Shown here piece after piece: positions 34,466 through 41,247 of a stretch of DNA of 41,247 nt; positions within the stretch are counted from its first letter, which is position 1; each line of letters opens with the position of its first letter. The notes under the pieces are model-generated. The model was not told where the DNA came from. It made no database searches and saw only the letters and a program-made list of their open reading frames with translations. Source of the stretch: Pegethrix bostrychoides GSE-TBD4-15B (GTDB lineage Bacteria > Cyanobacteriota > Cyanobacteriia > Elainellales > Elainellaceae); assembly GCA_019359155.1 (NCBI GenBank), contig JAHHHV010000025.1:1-41247 (forward strand), written 5' to 3'. The position numbers and the translations under genes are program-made.

Positions 34466-35245
34466 ATGATTGCCAAAGAAATTGCTAATCAACAGGAGCC
34501 AGTCGCGCCGTTGGCTGAGGCTCAGCCAGAATTAGCTCAGCCGGAATTAGCTCAGCCAGAGATTACTTTCCCACCCGGCGACCTTTACAGCAACGAACCT
34601 CCCTTGGAAACCTATCTGCACCTGCGTCAGTTGATCTTGCTGCTCACCTGCCTAGAGTGGCACTGGCGCGAGCGAACTGACTATTTTGCGGCAGGCAATC
34701 TCACCGTCTACTACAGCCCCAACCAACGCAAGTCAGAAGACTTTAGAGGCCCCGATCTGTTTGTGGTGCTGAATACTGAATGGAAGCCGCGCAAAAGCTG
34801 GGTGGTTTGGGAAGAAGACGGCAAATATCCCAATGTGATTGTGGAAGTCCTCTCAGATACGACTGCCAAAACAGATCGAGGACTCAAAAAGCAGATCTAT
34901 CAGGATACGTTCCGCACGCCCGATTACTTCTGGTTTGACCCCGATAGTTTGGAGTTCGCTGGCTTTCATTTGGTAGACGGCGAATATCAACCGCTGGTTG
35001 CCAACGAGCAGGGCTGGCTGTGGAGCCACCAGCTTCAGCTATTTCTGGGAGTGCAAGGCCAGCAGCTCCGCTTTTTTACAGCCACAGGTGAACTGGTGCT
35101 CAGCCCTACTGAATCAGCTCACCAGGCAGAGCAGCAGCGGCAGCAGGCAGAGCAACAGCAGCAACAGGCAGAGCAACAGCGGCAGCAGGCAGAGGATTTG
35201 CTGGCACAATATCGCGCTCGGTTTGGGGAACTGCCGGAAGACTAA
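34466..35245 (+). CDS. Uma2/DUF820 family protein with repeated tails
   Basis: A 259-residue protein of the Uma2 family, which is expanded in cyanobacteria and shares the PD-(D/E)XK nuclease-like fold. Visible pieces are GPDLFVVL (first acidic residue), VIVEVLSDTTAKTD (second acidic site) and the lysine-rich KKQIYQDTFRTPDYFWFD. The N-terminus has a 15 bp triplication (34522-34566, AQPEL repeats) and the C-terminus a Gln-rich QQAEQQ repeat from three 21 bp units (about 35131-35193), suggesting a coiled tail. The ATG is chosen over a TTG four codons upstream. The function of the family is not settled. Confidence 0.88.
   Translation: MIAKEIANQQEPVAPLAEAQPELAQPELAQPEITFPPGDLYSNEPPLETYLHLRQLILLLTCLEWHWRERTDYFAAGNLTVYYSPNQRKSEDFRGPDLFVVLNTEWKPRKSWVVWEEDGKYPNVIVEVLSDTTAKTDRGLKKQIYQDTFRTPDYFWFDPDSLEFAGFHLVDGEYQPLVANEQGWLWSHQLQLFLGVQGQQLRFFTATGELVLSPTESAHQAEQQRQQAEQQQQQAEQQRQQAEDLLAQYRARFGELPED
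34522..34566. repeat. 15 bp in-frame triplication in the Uma2 gene
   Basis: GCTCAGCCAGAATTA-type units repeat three times and encode AQPEL tripling. The upstream region (about 34407-34436) also carries a two-copy AGATCGA-type duplication. Confidence 0.75.
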
Positions 35246-35356
35246 CGCGGCGGGCTGAAGATTTTCTGAGTTTGGGCTTGTGCAAATCCTGCTCTGTGCC
35301 GTATGCTTTTCAAACTGGTCAATTCCATTCCCAGTAAAATCTGGGCTTGAGGCGAG

Positions 35357-35513
35357 GTCGCTGACTAGAAGTGTACCACCACAACTAGCCAGCTAACCTA
35401 AGGCTCCGTTCGTCGCGGGGCGCTAGGCTGTGCTGATTTTCGCACACCTTGTTCATACGTGGTTGGGTTATACCGCTGCCTTAAGCCCTTCAAACCCAAT
35501 AGAGGAATCTATC
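35357..35513 (+). promoter_or_regulatory. Conserved structured leader of the 66-aa protein gene (copy 2)
   Basis: The same hairpin as at 633: GCTGACTAG (35360-35368) and CTAGCCAGC (35385-35393), with GTG (35371-35373) and CAC (35380-35382) in the loop. The loop bases differ (TTGACG in copy 1, TACCAC here), while stem and spacing are kept, which points to selection on structure. The 18-mer from 35357, CTAGCCAGCTAACC and TTCAAACCCA (35489-35498) are shared too. The hairpin ends 120 nt before the ATG, against 139 nt in copy 1. Confidence 0.6.
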
Positions 35514-35714
35514 ATGTCATCAGAGTTCAACGAACTGTTGCAGTCTCCGCGTGGCGATTTGCCACAAATCTGGGTGGTGGGCAGCCGCGAGCAGGTGATT
35601 CACATCATCAACGAGTTCTACGTCAAAAAAGTAATCACCGACCGCAGCCAGTTTAGCCCGCTGATTCCAGCTCCGCTCGCTCCCGGCCAATACATGACGC
35701 TGCTGATGCGGTAG
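35514..35714 (+). CDS. Conserved small protein of unknown function, 66 aa (copy 2)
   Basis: Second copy of the protein at 809, exactly 66 residues in both, no gaps. The ATG at 35514 has AGAGGA (35501-35506) 7 nt upstream; the open frame begins earlier, at 35430. Differences from copy 1 are mostly conservative (I/V, K/R, F/Y), with the segments REQV, DRSQFSP and PAP unchanged, so purifying selection is likely. No family recognised. It follows Uma2 by 268 bp and precedes a degenerate repeat array. Confidence 0.75.
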   Translation: MSSEFNELLQSPRGDLPQIWVVGSREQVIHIINEFYVKKVITDRSQFSPLIPAPLAPGQYMTLLMR

Positions 35715-35776
35715 GCGTTGATGGCGGGGCTGGGGATTGACCTTTGCCCCCTCAAAACTTCACTGCATGAGCAATC

Positions 35777-35891
35777 ATTGCAATTGTGACCTGCCGCATT
35801 GCCGTTGTCTGAGTGAACAATGCGACTGTGGCGGGTCAATTTACCATTGCATAGCCGATTAATGTGATTGTGGTCGGTCAACTTGCCATTG
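35777..35891. repeat. Three 42 bp-spaced degenerate direct repeat units
   Basis: A 31 bp unit beginning AATGCGACTGTGG at 35819 is 25/31 identical to that at 35861, and a third, weaker unit begins at 35777. Period is 42 bp, similar to the 40-41 bp period at 310-511 but with a different motif. The region is free of genes. Confidence 0.6.
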
Positions 35892-35985
35892 TGAGCACCG
35901 ACACTTTGATTAAGTTGATGGCTGTTAGATAATCTTGGTCGTCTGTGGGATATATCAAGTCAATGTATTGTTGCGAGATATATCG

Positions 35986-36203
35986 CCCTCTTCCCCGGCC
36001 TTACCCCTACGGTGTACAGACAAGTCAGATTCGCTATCGTTCAAAGCTTTTCAGCCCTCCCTTTCTTGAATGCCGCAGGCTATATTCTGGGGGACTTTCC
36101 GAACCATTTCCGGCTCAAAGTCCCCCAGAATTGGGGGATTGAGGGGGCTGACAATACTTGTGTGTACACCGTAGGAGTAGGGGGGAGGGGCTAGGGGAAG
36201 GGG
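35986..36203. mobile_element. MITE-like element with 39 bp inverted ends and an inner 15 bp hairpin
   Basis: The left arm (35986-36024) and right arm (36156-36203) are inverted copies: ACTTGT, TGTACACCGTAGG and GGGGAAG are matched, with an indel of about 8 nt. Inside, ATTCTGGGGGACTTT (36084-36098) pairs perfectly with 36117-36131, part of a CCCCCAGAATTGGGGG-type repeat commonly seen between cyanobacterial genes. No transposase or clear target duplication is present. The gap 35715-36294 holds no other feature except the direct repeats. Confidence 0.6.
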
Positions 36204-36294
36204 ACGATGCGCCTCGCTACTGTTGCATACCCCCTGCCAATCTATCGCCCATATTCTCTGGCTCACTCTTTTGGCTCACTCTTTGCCGCCCTCG

Positions 36295-38064
36295 TCATTT
36301 GAGGCTTTCCGCAGGCTGTTTGATCTGCGACTCTAAAATGGATTCGTAGAGCGGGCTAGTTTGCATCAGATGCTCATGCGTCCCCTGTGCCACTAGGCGA
36401 CCTTGCTCAATCAGCAAAATTCGGTCGGCATTTTTAACTGTGCTGATTCGCTGAGCGATCACAAACGACGTGCAAGTTTTCTGTTGCATCAGCAGATCCA
36501 GCGCATTCTGGATCTGAGCCGCAGTCTGGGCATCAATCGCCGAGGTACTGTCATCTAGGATCAAAATGCTGGCGTTAGTGAGCAAGGTACGAGCAATAGC
36601 AATTCGCTGCTTTTGACCGCCCGACAGCCCGATCCCCCGTTCACCAACCTCAGTATCGTAACCCTCTGGCAGCCCCATGATAAAATCGTGGATCTGCGCT
36701 GTTTGGGCAACCTGAATAATCTCGTCGAGCTGAGCCGTAGGGTTTGCATAGGCAATATTATCGCGCAGGCTGCCTGAAAACAGCGTCGTTTCCTGAAAAA
36801 CAATGCCAATTTTGGTTCGCAGACTGGCCAGCGTAAAGTCACGCACATCGCGCCCGTCGATTCTAACCGCGCCTGCTGTAACGTCATAAAACCGGGGCAG
36901 CAGGTTCACGATCGTGCTCTTGCCCGAACCCGTCATCCCCAGAATTGCAATCAGCTCGTTTGGCTTCGTCTCAAATGAAATATTTTGCAGTGCTGCCTCA
37001 GTAGCGCCGGGATAGCGAAACGAAACGTTTTCAAAGGTGATTCTGCCGCCGCAGGTCTCAAAAGGGACGGCAGTGGGGCTGTCGCAGATTTCGATTGTCG
37101 CATCCACCACTTCGTAGATCCGCTCGGCTGAGGCGGCAGCTTGAGCAATGGCGGGAGCGGCAAAGCCAATCAGCAGAATGGGCTGGAGAATTAGCAGCAG
37201 ATAGGAGTTGAAGGCTAGCAGTTCGCCGACTGAAAACTCACCGCCAATCACTTCTGCACCGCCATAGCCCACGACCACAACCGTTACCAGATTGCTGAGC
37301 AGGAATATAAACGGGAACGTATTACGAATGGCGCGAATCGTCTGCATACTGCTTTGCCTCAACTGTTCGTTAAGGTTGGCATAGCGGCTCGTCTGGTTAG
37401 ACTCCTGCACAAAGGCTTTGACAACCCGCACGCCAATGAGATTCTCTTGCAGGACGGCGTTTAGGTTGCCTAGCTCCTCCTGCACCCGCCGAAAAATGGC
37501 GTTGTTGCGCTGCAAAAAGCGAGCCATCAGCCAGCCAGCCATGGGCACAACGGTGAGCGTGATCAGGGCAAGCCGCCAGTTCATGAGCAGCAGCACAACT
37601 GCGATGCTGACAAGCGTGACGCTGGCGCTGATCACCTGAACCAGACTGGTGCTGAGGAAGCTGCGAATTTGCTCAATGTCGTTGGTCATGCGGGTGAGCA
37701 ACTGCGAAGTCTGCGCCTGGTCATGGTAGCTAAAGCTGAGGTTCTGAATCTTGCGAAAGATCCGATTCCGCAGATCGTAGGCCACGCCCTGCGAAGCTGC
37801 CTCCGCCCAAAAGCTCTGGCCAAAGTTAAACAGCCCCCGCCCAACCGCCGCCAGCACCATCGCCCCAGCGCTCTGCCAGACGACGCGCAGATTTTGGCGG
37901 GCAATCCCCTCGTCGATTCCCCAGCGAAACAGCTGCGGCGTGACGGCATAGGCCGCCGTGAGCAGCAGCGAGCTGACCAGTGCTCCAGTTGCTAGCCCTG
38001 GATAAGCCCGCAAGCTGGCCAGAACGCGCCGGAGTGGGGGGGCTGCGGGATGAGGTGGCTGCAT
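36295..38064 (-). CDS. ABC half-exporter, transmembrane and ATPase domains fused (2)
   Basis: 589 residues, same architecture as the gene at 32607. Six membrane spans (about 20-310) and an NBD with Walker A GMTGSGKST, signature LSGGQKQRIAIARTL and Walker B ILILDDSTSAID (DD in place of the usual DE, so the catalytic glutamate is lost). In heterodimeric exporters one half often has a degenerate site, which suits a pair with the gene at 32607. The direction is convergent. Upstream a CCAATAGTTCACG unit is duplicated (38072-38097). Confidence 0.92.
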   Translation of the reverse strand: MQPPHPAAPPLRRVLASLRAYPGLATGALVSSLLLTAAYAVTPQLFRWGIDEGIARQNLRVVWQSAGAMVLAAVGRGLFNFGQSFWAEAASQGVAYDLRNRIFRKIQNLSFSYHDQAQTSQLLTRMTNDIEQIRSFLSTSLVQVISASVTLVSIAVVLLLMNWRLALITLTVVPMAGWLMARFLQRNNAIFRRVQEELGNLNAVLQENLIGVRVVKAFVQESNQTSRYANLNEQLRQSSMQTIRAIRNTFPFIFLLSNLVTVVVVGYGGAEVIGGEFSVGELLAFNSYLLLILQPILLIGFAAPAIAQAAASAERIYEVVDATIEICDSPTAVPFETCGGRITFENVSFRYPGATEAALQNISFETKPNELIAILGMTGSGKSTIVNLLPRFYDVTAGAVRIDGRDVRDFTLASLRTKIGIVFQETTLFSGSLRDNIAYANPTAQLDEIIQVAQTAQIHDFIMGLPEGYDTEVGERGIGLSGGQKQRIAIARTLLTNASILILDDSTSAIDAQTAAQIQNALDLLMQQKTCTSFVIAQRISTVKNADRILLIEQGRLVAQGTHEHLMQTSPLYESILESQIKQPAESLK

Positions 38065-38256
38065 AGTTTACTCCAATAGTTCACGCCAATAGTTCACGCT
38101 GAGATTATCGCAACTTTTATGACTCCATCTGCTGAGCATTCTACCTTTAGACGTAGCTGAGCGGCGGCTCTTGTCATGCTTCAGGTAGGTGCCCTGATCC
38201 TGAATGTACTGATAATCTATGTGCAGATTCGTAAAAACATTCAGCGGGGAACGGAC

Positions 38257-38535
38257 ATGAATATTTTAGCTTGGCTTATCCTGGGTTTAATTGCAGGTGC
38301 GATTGCTAAGGCGATCTATCCCGGCCATCAGAGCGGCGGCATCTTGGGAACATTGGTCTTGGGTGTTATTGGTGCATTTGTGGGCGGTAGCCTGTATAAT
38401 CTTCTGACAACAGGTACTATTGCGCTAACCTCAGCAGGTGCTGGCTTGAGCATTGGCGGGATCGTGGTTGCCGTGTTGGGCGCAATCGTCGCGCTGTTTA
38501 TCTACTATGCGCTCTCTCGCCGCAGCGCGATTTAA
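38257..38535 (+). CDS. GlsB/YeaQ/YmgE family membrane protein
   Basis: A 92-residue, mostly hydrophobic stress-related membrane protein (transglycosylase-associated family). Three membrane segments: ILAWLILGLIAGAIAKAIYPG, ILGTLVLGVIGAFVGGSLYN and LSIGGIVVAVLGAIVALFIYYALSRR, with glycine-rich motifs. ATG at 38257 follows a GGGGA with good spacing; the upstream start in the frame is less likely. It ends in a strong terminator at 38588. Confidence 0.9.
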   Translation: MNILAWLILGLIAGAIAKAIYPGHQSGGILGTLVLGVIGAFVGGSLYNLLTTGTIALTSAGAGLSIGGIVVAVLGAIVALFIYYALSRRSAI

Positions 38536-38587
38536 GGTTAGCTTTTGTTGATCAGATAGCTTGAAGATTGAACAGCTTGAAGATAGA

Positions 38588-38617
38588 AGCCTGTGGTTTA
38601 GCTACCACGGGCTTTTT
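38588..38617 (+). terminator. Intrinsic terminator after the GlsB gene
   Basis: AGCCTGTGG (38588-38596) pairs with CCACGGGCT (38605-38613) over 9 bp with one G-T pair, then TTTT follows directly. This is the clearest factor-independent terminator in the window. A 16 bp duplication AGCTTGAAGATTGAAC-like lies just before it. Confidence 0.85.
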
Positions 38618-38625
38618 AGGGAGCA

Positions 38626-38668
38626 TTTTGTTTGGGATTGTTTGTTTGGGATTGTTTGTTTGGGATTG
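38626..38668. repeat. 14 bp tandem repeat in the antiporter leader
   Basis: TTTGTTTGGGATTG repeats at about 38627, 38641 and 38655, with a partial copy at 38680. The units lie between the terminator and the antiporter start and contain no ribosome binding site. Confidence 0.8.
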
Positions 38669-38729
38669 TCTACTTGTGATTGTTTGGGATTCGTTAATAT
38701 TGCTCTTGAAGGCAGAGGAGTTGGGTTGC

Positions 38730-40871
38730 ATGTCTCTGAGCGTCTCTTCAGAAATTTTATCAGGTGTATTTTCAATTTTCCTATCGGTTGATTGGTTAAC
38801 CACACAGGTCTCTCTTGCAGCCTTCCCTATTTTGAGTCAGCAGCCAATTACCGATCCGGTCACGATGTTTTTGGTGCTGGTTGGCGTGATGCTCATTGCG
38901 CCCTTGCTGTTTGAACGGCTGGGCTTACCCGGAATTGTTGGGCTGATTTTGGCCGGGGTGGCGATTGGCCCGCATGGGCTGGGGCTGCTGGAGCGCGATC
39001 AGACCATCGTGCTGCTGGGGACAGTGGGGTTACTGTTCCTGATGTTTTTGGGAGGGCTAGAAACTAGCCTGGATGATCTCAAAAAAAATGCGGGGGCGGC
39101 GCTGAGCTTCGGGATGCTTACCTTTCTCGTGCCGATGGCGCTGGGTGTTGCGGCAATGCTGCTGGTTGGCTATGGCTGGCTAGCTGCTGTACTGGTCGCC
39201 TCCTGTTTAGCATCGCATACGCTGCTCGCCCTGCCTGTGCTGAATCGACTGGGCATTATGAAAGCCGCTCCGATTACGGCGACGCTGGGCGGGACGCTCA
39301 TTACCAATGTGCTGGCGCTGCTGGTGCTGGCAGTGGTGGTCAAGGCGCAGGCAGGCGCACTGACGCTTAGCTTTTGGCTATTTTTGATCCCGTCGCTGAT
39401 TGTTTTCACCGTCATGACGCTTTGGGGACTCCCCCGACTAGGCCGCTGGTTTTTCTTGAAATTTGGTCATGATGAAAACGCTGAATTCGTATTTGTGCTG
39501 GTAGCACTCTTTGTTGTCTCTTATATTGCAGGCTTGATTGAAATTGAGCCCATTGTGGGAGCATTCTTAGTGGGCGTAGCGATTACCCAGCAAATTCCAG
39601 CGCTAAGTCCGCTGATGAACCGGATTCAGTTCATTGGCAATACTTTGTTTGTACCCTTCTTCTTGATTTCAGTGGGGATGCTGATCGATCCGCTGATTAT
39701 CTTCAAAGAGCCAAAAACTTTGCTGGTCGCGGCGGTGATTATTCTGGCTGAGCTGCTGAGCAAATTTCTGGCAGCTTGGGGTACAGGCCAAATCTTCCGC
39801 TGGCCGTTTGCCAGCTCTATGACTGTTTTTGGCCTCTCGATGGCGCAGGCTGCTTCCACGTTGGCTGCGATCACGGTGGCCTTCAACCTCAAAATTGTCG
39901 ATGAGGCGACTGTCAACGGCATTATTGCAATGATTTTGGTGAGCTGTATTTTGTCACCCTGGGTTACCGAGCGCTGGGGAAGCCGCATAGAACCCGGTGA
40001 AGCTGCCCCCAGCGATTTGAGCCTAGACTGGGGCAAGCGGATTCTGGTGCCGGTTTCCAACCCTGATACCGAAACCAGCCTGCTCAATCTGGCAATTTTG
40101 CTCTCCAAGCGGCTAGAGGGAACGTTGCTGCCGCTGCATGTGCTCACCGATCGCCAAGGCAAGATCTCGGAGCAGCAGCAAACCCATCAGCAGCGGTTGC
40201 TCTCTATCGCTGAAAATTTGGCTCATGCTGCGGTGGTGGATGTCTCGACTGTGGCGCGTGTTGATCACAGCATTGAAAAGGGCGTATTGCGCGCTGCAAC
40301 CGAGCATCAGGCTAGCCTGATTATCTGCGGTTGGAAAGGACAAACCTCCAACAGGAGCGGCTTGTTCGGCAACGTGATCGACAGCATTTTGCAGCAAGCG
40401 ACAGTGCCAGTCTTGGTTGCTCGCTTTCCCAAGCCAGCCAGTATGATGGATCGGATCGTGCTGGCGATTCCGGCAACGCGGCAGCTGCTGGATGCAGATG
40501 AGCTAGCTCTAATGCTGGCGCAGCGGCTGGCTGAAGAACTCAAAGCGCCTCTAGAACTGCTGCTGATCTACAGCGGTGCTCGCACCCGAATGGCAACCCC
40601 TTGGGTCGATGAACTCTCTGATGAAATCGTCATCACCCGCACTAACGGCAGTCTCATCCAGCAGATTTCTAGAGTTTTGAAGCCGACTGATCTGCTAGTT
40701 CTGCCAGCGCGTCGGGGGCGATACCAGGGCAAGATTTCAGTTCGCCGTACGCCGGATGCGGTGGCTTACCGTAATTCAGATAGCTCAATGATTGTGGTGC
40801 ATACACCGCCTCGATCGGCTCAGGCGCTGACCTTTACAAAGATCACTCGCTCTGCTCCGGCTCCGGTTTAA
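38730..40871 (+). CDS. CPA2 Na+(K+)/H+ antiporter with two UspA domains
   Basis: 713 residues from the ATG at 38730, chosen because AGAGGAG lies 9 nt upstream; the frame runs upstream to a TTG at 38568 inside the repeats. Residues about 35-425 are a cation/proton antiporter core (PGIVGLILAGVAIGPHGLG, LMFLGGLETSLDDL, EIEPIVGAFLVGVAITQQIP). Two universal stress domains follow: the first from KRILVPVSNPDTETSL, with a CGWKGQTSNRSGLFGNVIDSILQ ATP-binding-like motif, and the second from MDRIVLAIPAT. Such proteins exchange Na+ or K+ for protons and respond to nucleotides. The hairpin GACCTG/CAGGTC at 40896-40920 may end the transcript. Confidence 0.92.
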   Translation: MSLSVSSEILSGVFSIFLSVDWLTTQVSLAAFPILSQQPITDPVTMFLVLVGVMLIAPLLFERLGLPGIVGLILAGVAIGPHGLGLLERDQTIVLLGTVGLLFLMFLGGLETSLDDLKKNAGAALSFGMLTFLVPMALGVAAMLLVGYGWLAAVLVASCLASHTLLALPVLNRLGIMKAAPITATLGGTLITNVLALLVLAVVVKAQAGALTLSFWLFLIPSLIVFTVMTLWGLPRLGRWFFLKFGHDENAEFVFVLVALFVVSYIAGLIEIEPIVGAFLVGVAITQQIPALSPLMNRIQFIGNTLFVPFFLISVGMLIDPLIIFKEPKTLLVAAVIILAELLSKFLAAWGTGQIFRWPFASSMTVFGLSMAQAASTLAAITVAFNLKIVDEATVNGIIAMILVSCILSPWVTERWGSRIEPGEAAPSDLSLDWGKRILVPVSNPDTETSLLNLAILLSKRLEGTLLPLHVLTDRQGKISEQQQTHQQRLLSIAENLAHAAVVDVSTVARVDHSIEKGVLRAATEHQASLIICGWKGQTSNRSGLFGNVIDSILQQATVPVLVARFPKPASMMDRIVLAIPATRQLLDADELALMLAQRLAEELKAPLELLLIYSGARTRMATPWVDELSDEIVITRTNGSLIQQISRVLKPTDLLVLPARRGRYQGKISVRRTPDAVAYRNSDSSMIVVHTPPRSAQALTFTKITRSAPAPV

Positions 40872-40921
40872 GCGAGCGGCTGGTGACTCCACCCCGACCT
40901 GCCCCGAAACAGGACAGGTCA

Positions 40922-41124
40922 TCATTGATCGATTTTGAAAAACACAATAGAATTTCCGTCCACAATTTTTTCTCCTGTTTTCCTCATGCCGAGTCTTTCT
41001 GCTACTTTCTACGACTCAAGGTTTGGCTGGTCACAGCTTGCTACAAGATACTCATAGCCGAGTTCATCAAAACAATACTTGAGAATTTCGGCTGCGGTTC
41101 GGTGGCATAGCCTTGCTTGAGGGG
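40922..41124 (-). pseudogene. GNAT acetyltransferase remnant, frameshifted with internal stop
   Basis: On the minus strand a frame reads PLKQGYATE, shifts by one base near 41095-41100, and continues ILKYCFDELGYEYLVASCDQ, PNLES, a TAG stop at 41009-41011, then KVAERLGMRKTGEK and a final SIVFFKIDQ stop at 40922-40924. GYATE, the PN-x-x-S-x-KVAERLGM motif and the closing strand are typical of RimJ/RimL-type GNAT enzymes. The N-terminal half is missing. The plus-strand frame over the same region (40883-41110) is meaningless. Confidence 0.65.
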
Positions 41125-41155
41125 AGCATCTCATTAAGGCAATGAGTATAAATAC

Positions 41156-41247
41156 TCAGGAAATGGCTAGATTGAGATAAGCGCATCGTTGCTTGAGCAC
41201 TTGAGCCACATTCTCTTGCTTCCACTGCGCTCCCGATAGCTTCAAGC
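41156..41247 (-). CDS. C-terminal end of an ISKra4-type transposase (partial)
   Basis: At the right edge the minus strand encodes LKLSGAQWKQENVAQVLKQR then CAYLN and a few residues to a TGA at 41156-41158. The GAQW-x-x-ENV-x-QVL-x-x-RCAYLN pattern is the usual end of ISKra4-family transposases in cyanobacteria. Only 29 residues are in the window. Just downstream TGAGTAT-AA-ATACTCA (41143-41158) forms a compact hairpin. Its closeness to the broken GNAT gene suggests insertion damage, but the element may itself be defective. Confidence 0.55.
   Translation of the reverse strand, partial: LKLSGAQWKQENVAQVLKQRCAYLNLAIS

Noticed and set aside
40883-41110. 75-codon plus-strand ORF at the right end
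   Set aside because: Covers the GNAT remnant in antisense; the minus strand explains the sequence better.

Overview
The window looks like a chromosome segment of a cyanobacterium, possibly Leptolyngbya-like (the genus is a guess). Evidence: repeated HIP1 octamers GCGATCGC (for example 3033-3040, 5474-5481, 6808-6815, 8225-8232, 26643-26650), a cyanate uptake cluster, a CbiG-CobJ fusion, an ethylene-receptor-type kinase, a Uma2 protein, a GlsB protein and cyanobacterial-style palindromic intergenic repeats. No rRNA, tRNA, CRISPR array or intact transposon was recognised.

Layout. 1-1200: gene-poor, with possible mobile-element debris, a five-copy array of degenerate 40-41 bp palindromic units, and a 66-residue unknown protein behind a structured leader. 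1199-8298: the Kdp K+ pump operon (kdpA, kdpB, an enlarged kdpF, kdpC on minus) divergent from a membrane histidine kinase and a NarL-type regulator, with no KdpD or KdpE. 8539-11570: an aldo/keto reductase, an unrecognised protein with a sigma-region-4-like C-terminus, and a small secreted charged protein. 11663-16330: a cobalamin operon (cobG, cobH, cobI, cbiG-cobJ on minus) under a clear cobalamin riboswitch. 16599-22419: a trehalose synthase-maltokinase fusion divergent from 4-alpha-glucanotransferase, separated by 730 bp rich in repeats. 22444-30393: a PAS kinase divergent from a REC-AraC regulator, then cyanate-type ABC genes, cynS, a 44-codon membrane ORF, a DUF1348 protein and a desaturase-like enzyme. 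30396-38064: an ethylene-receptor-type hybrid kinase, two converging ABC half-exporters, a Uma2 protein, and a second copy of the 66-residue protein with the same leader. 36 kb also holds a MITE-like element. 38257-41247: GlsB, a CPA2 antiporter with two UspA domains, then a decayed GNAT gene and the tail of an ISKra4-type transposase.

Two things stand out. The 66-residue proteins at 809 and 35514 share about 61% identity and also share their 5' leaders: a hairpin with identical stem and loop geometry but a different loop sequence, plus further blocks running to the ribosome binding site. Second, the window is full of 11-16 bp (rarely 21 bp) tandem duplications, more than a dozen loci, in frame inside genes and also between genes, which suggests ongoing short-slippage expansion. 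Coding coordinates below use the ATG (or best supported start) with a ribosome binding site, which is often inside a longer open frame.
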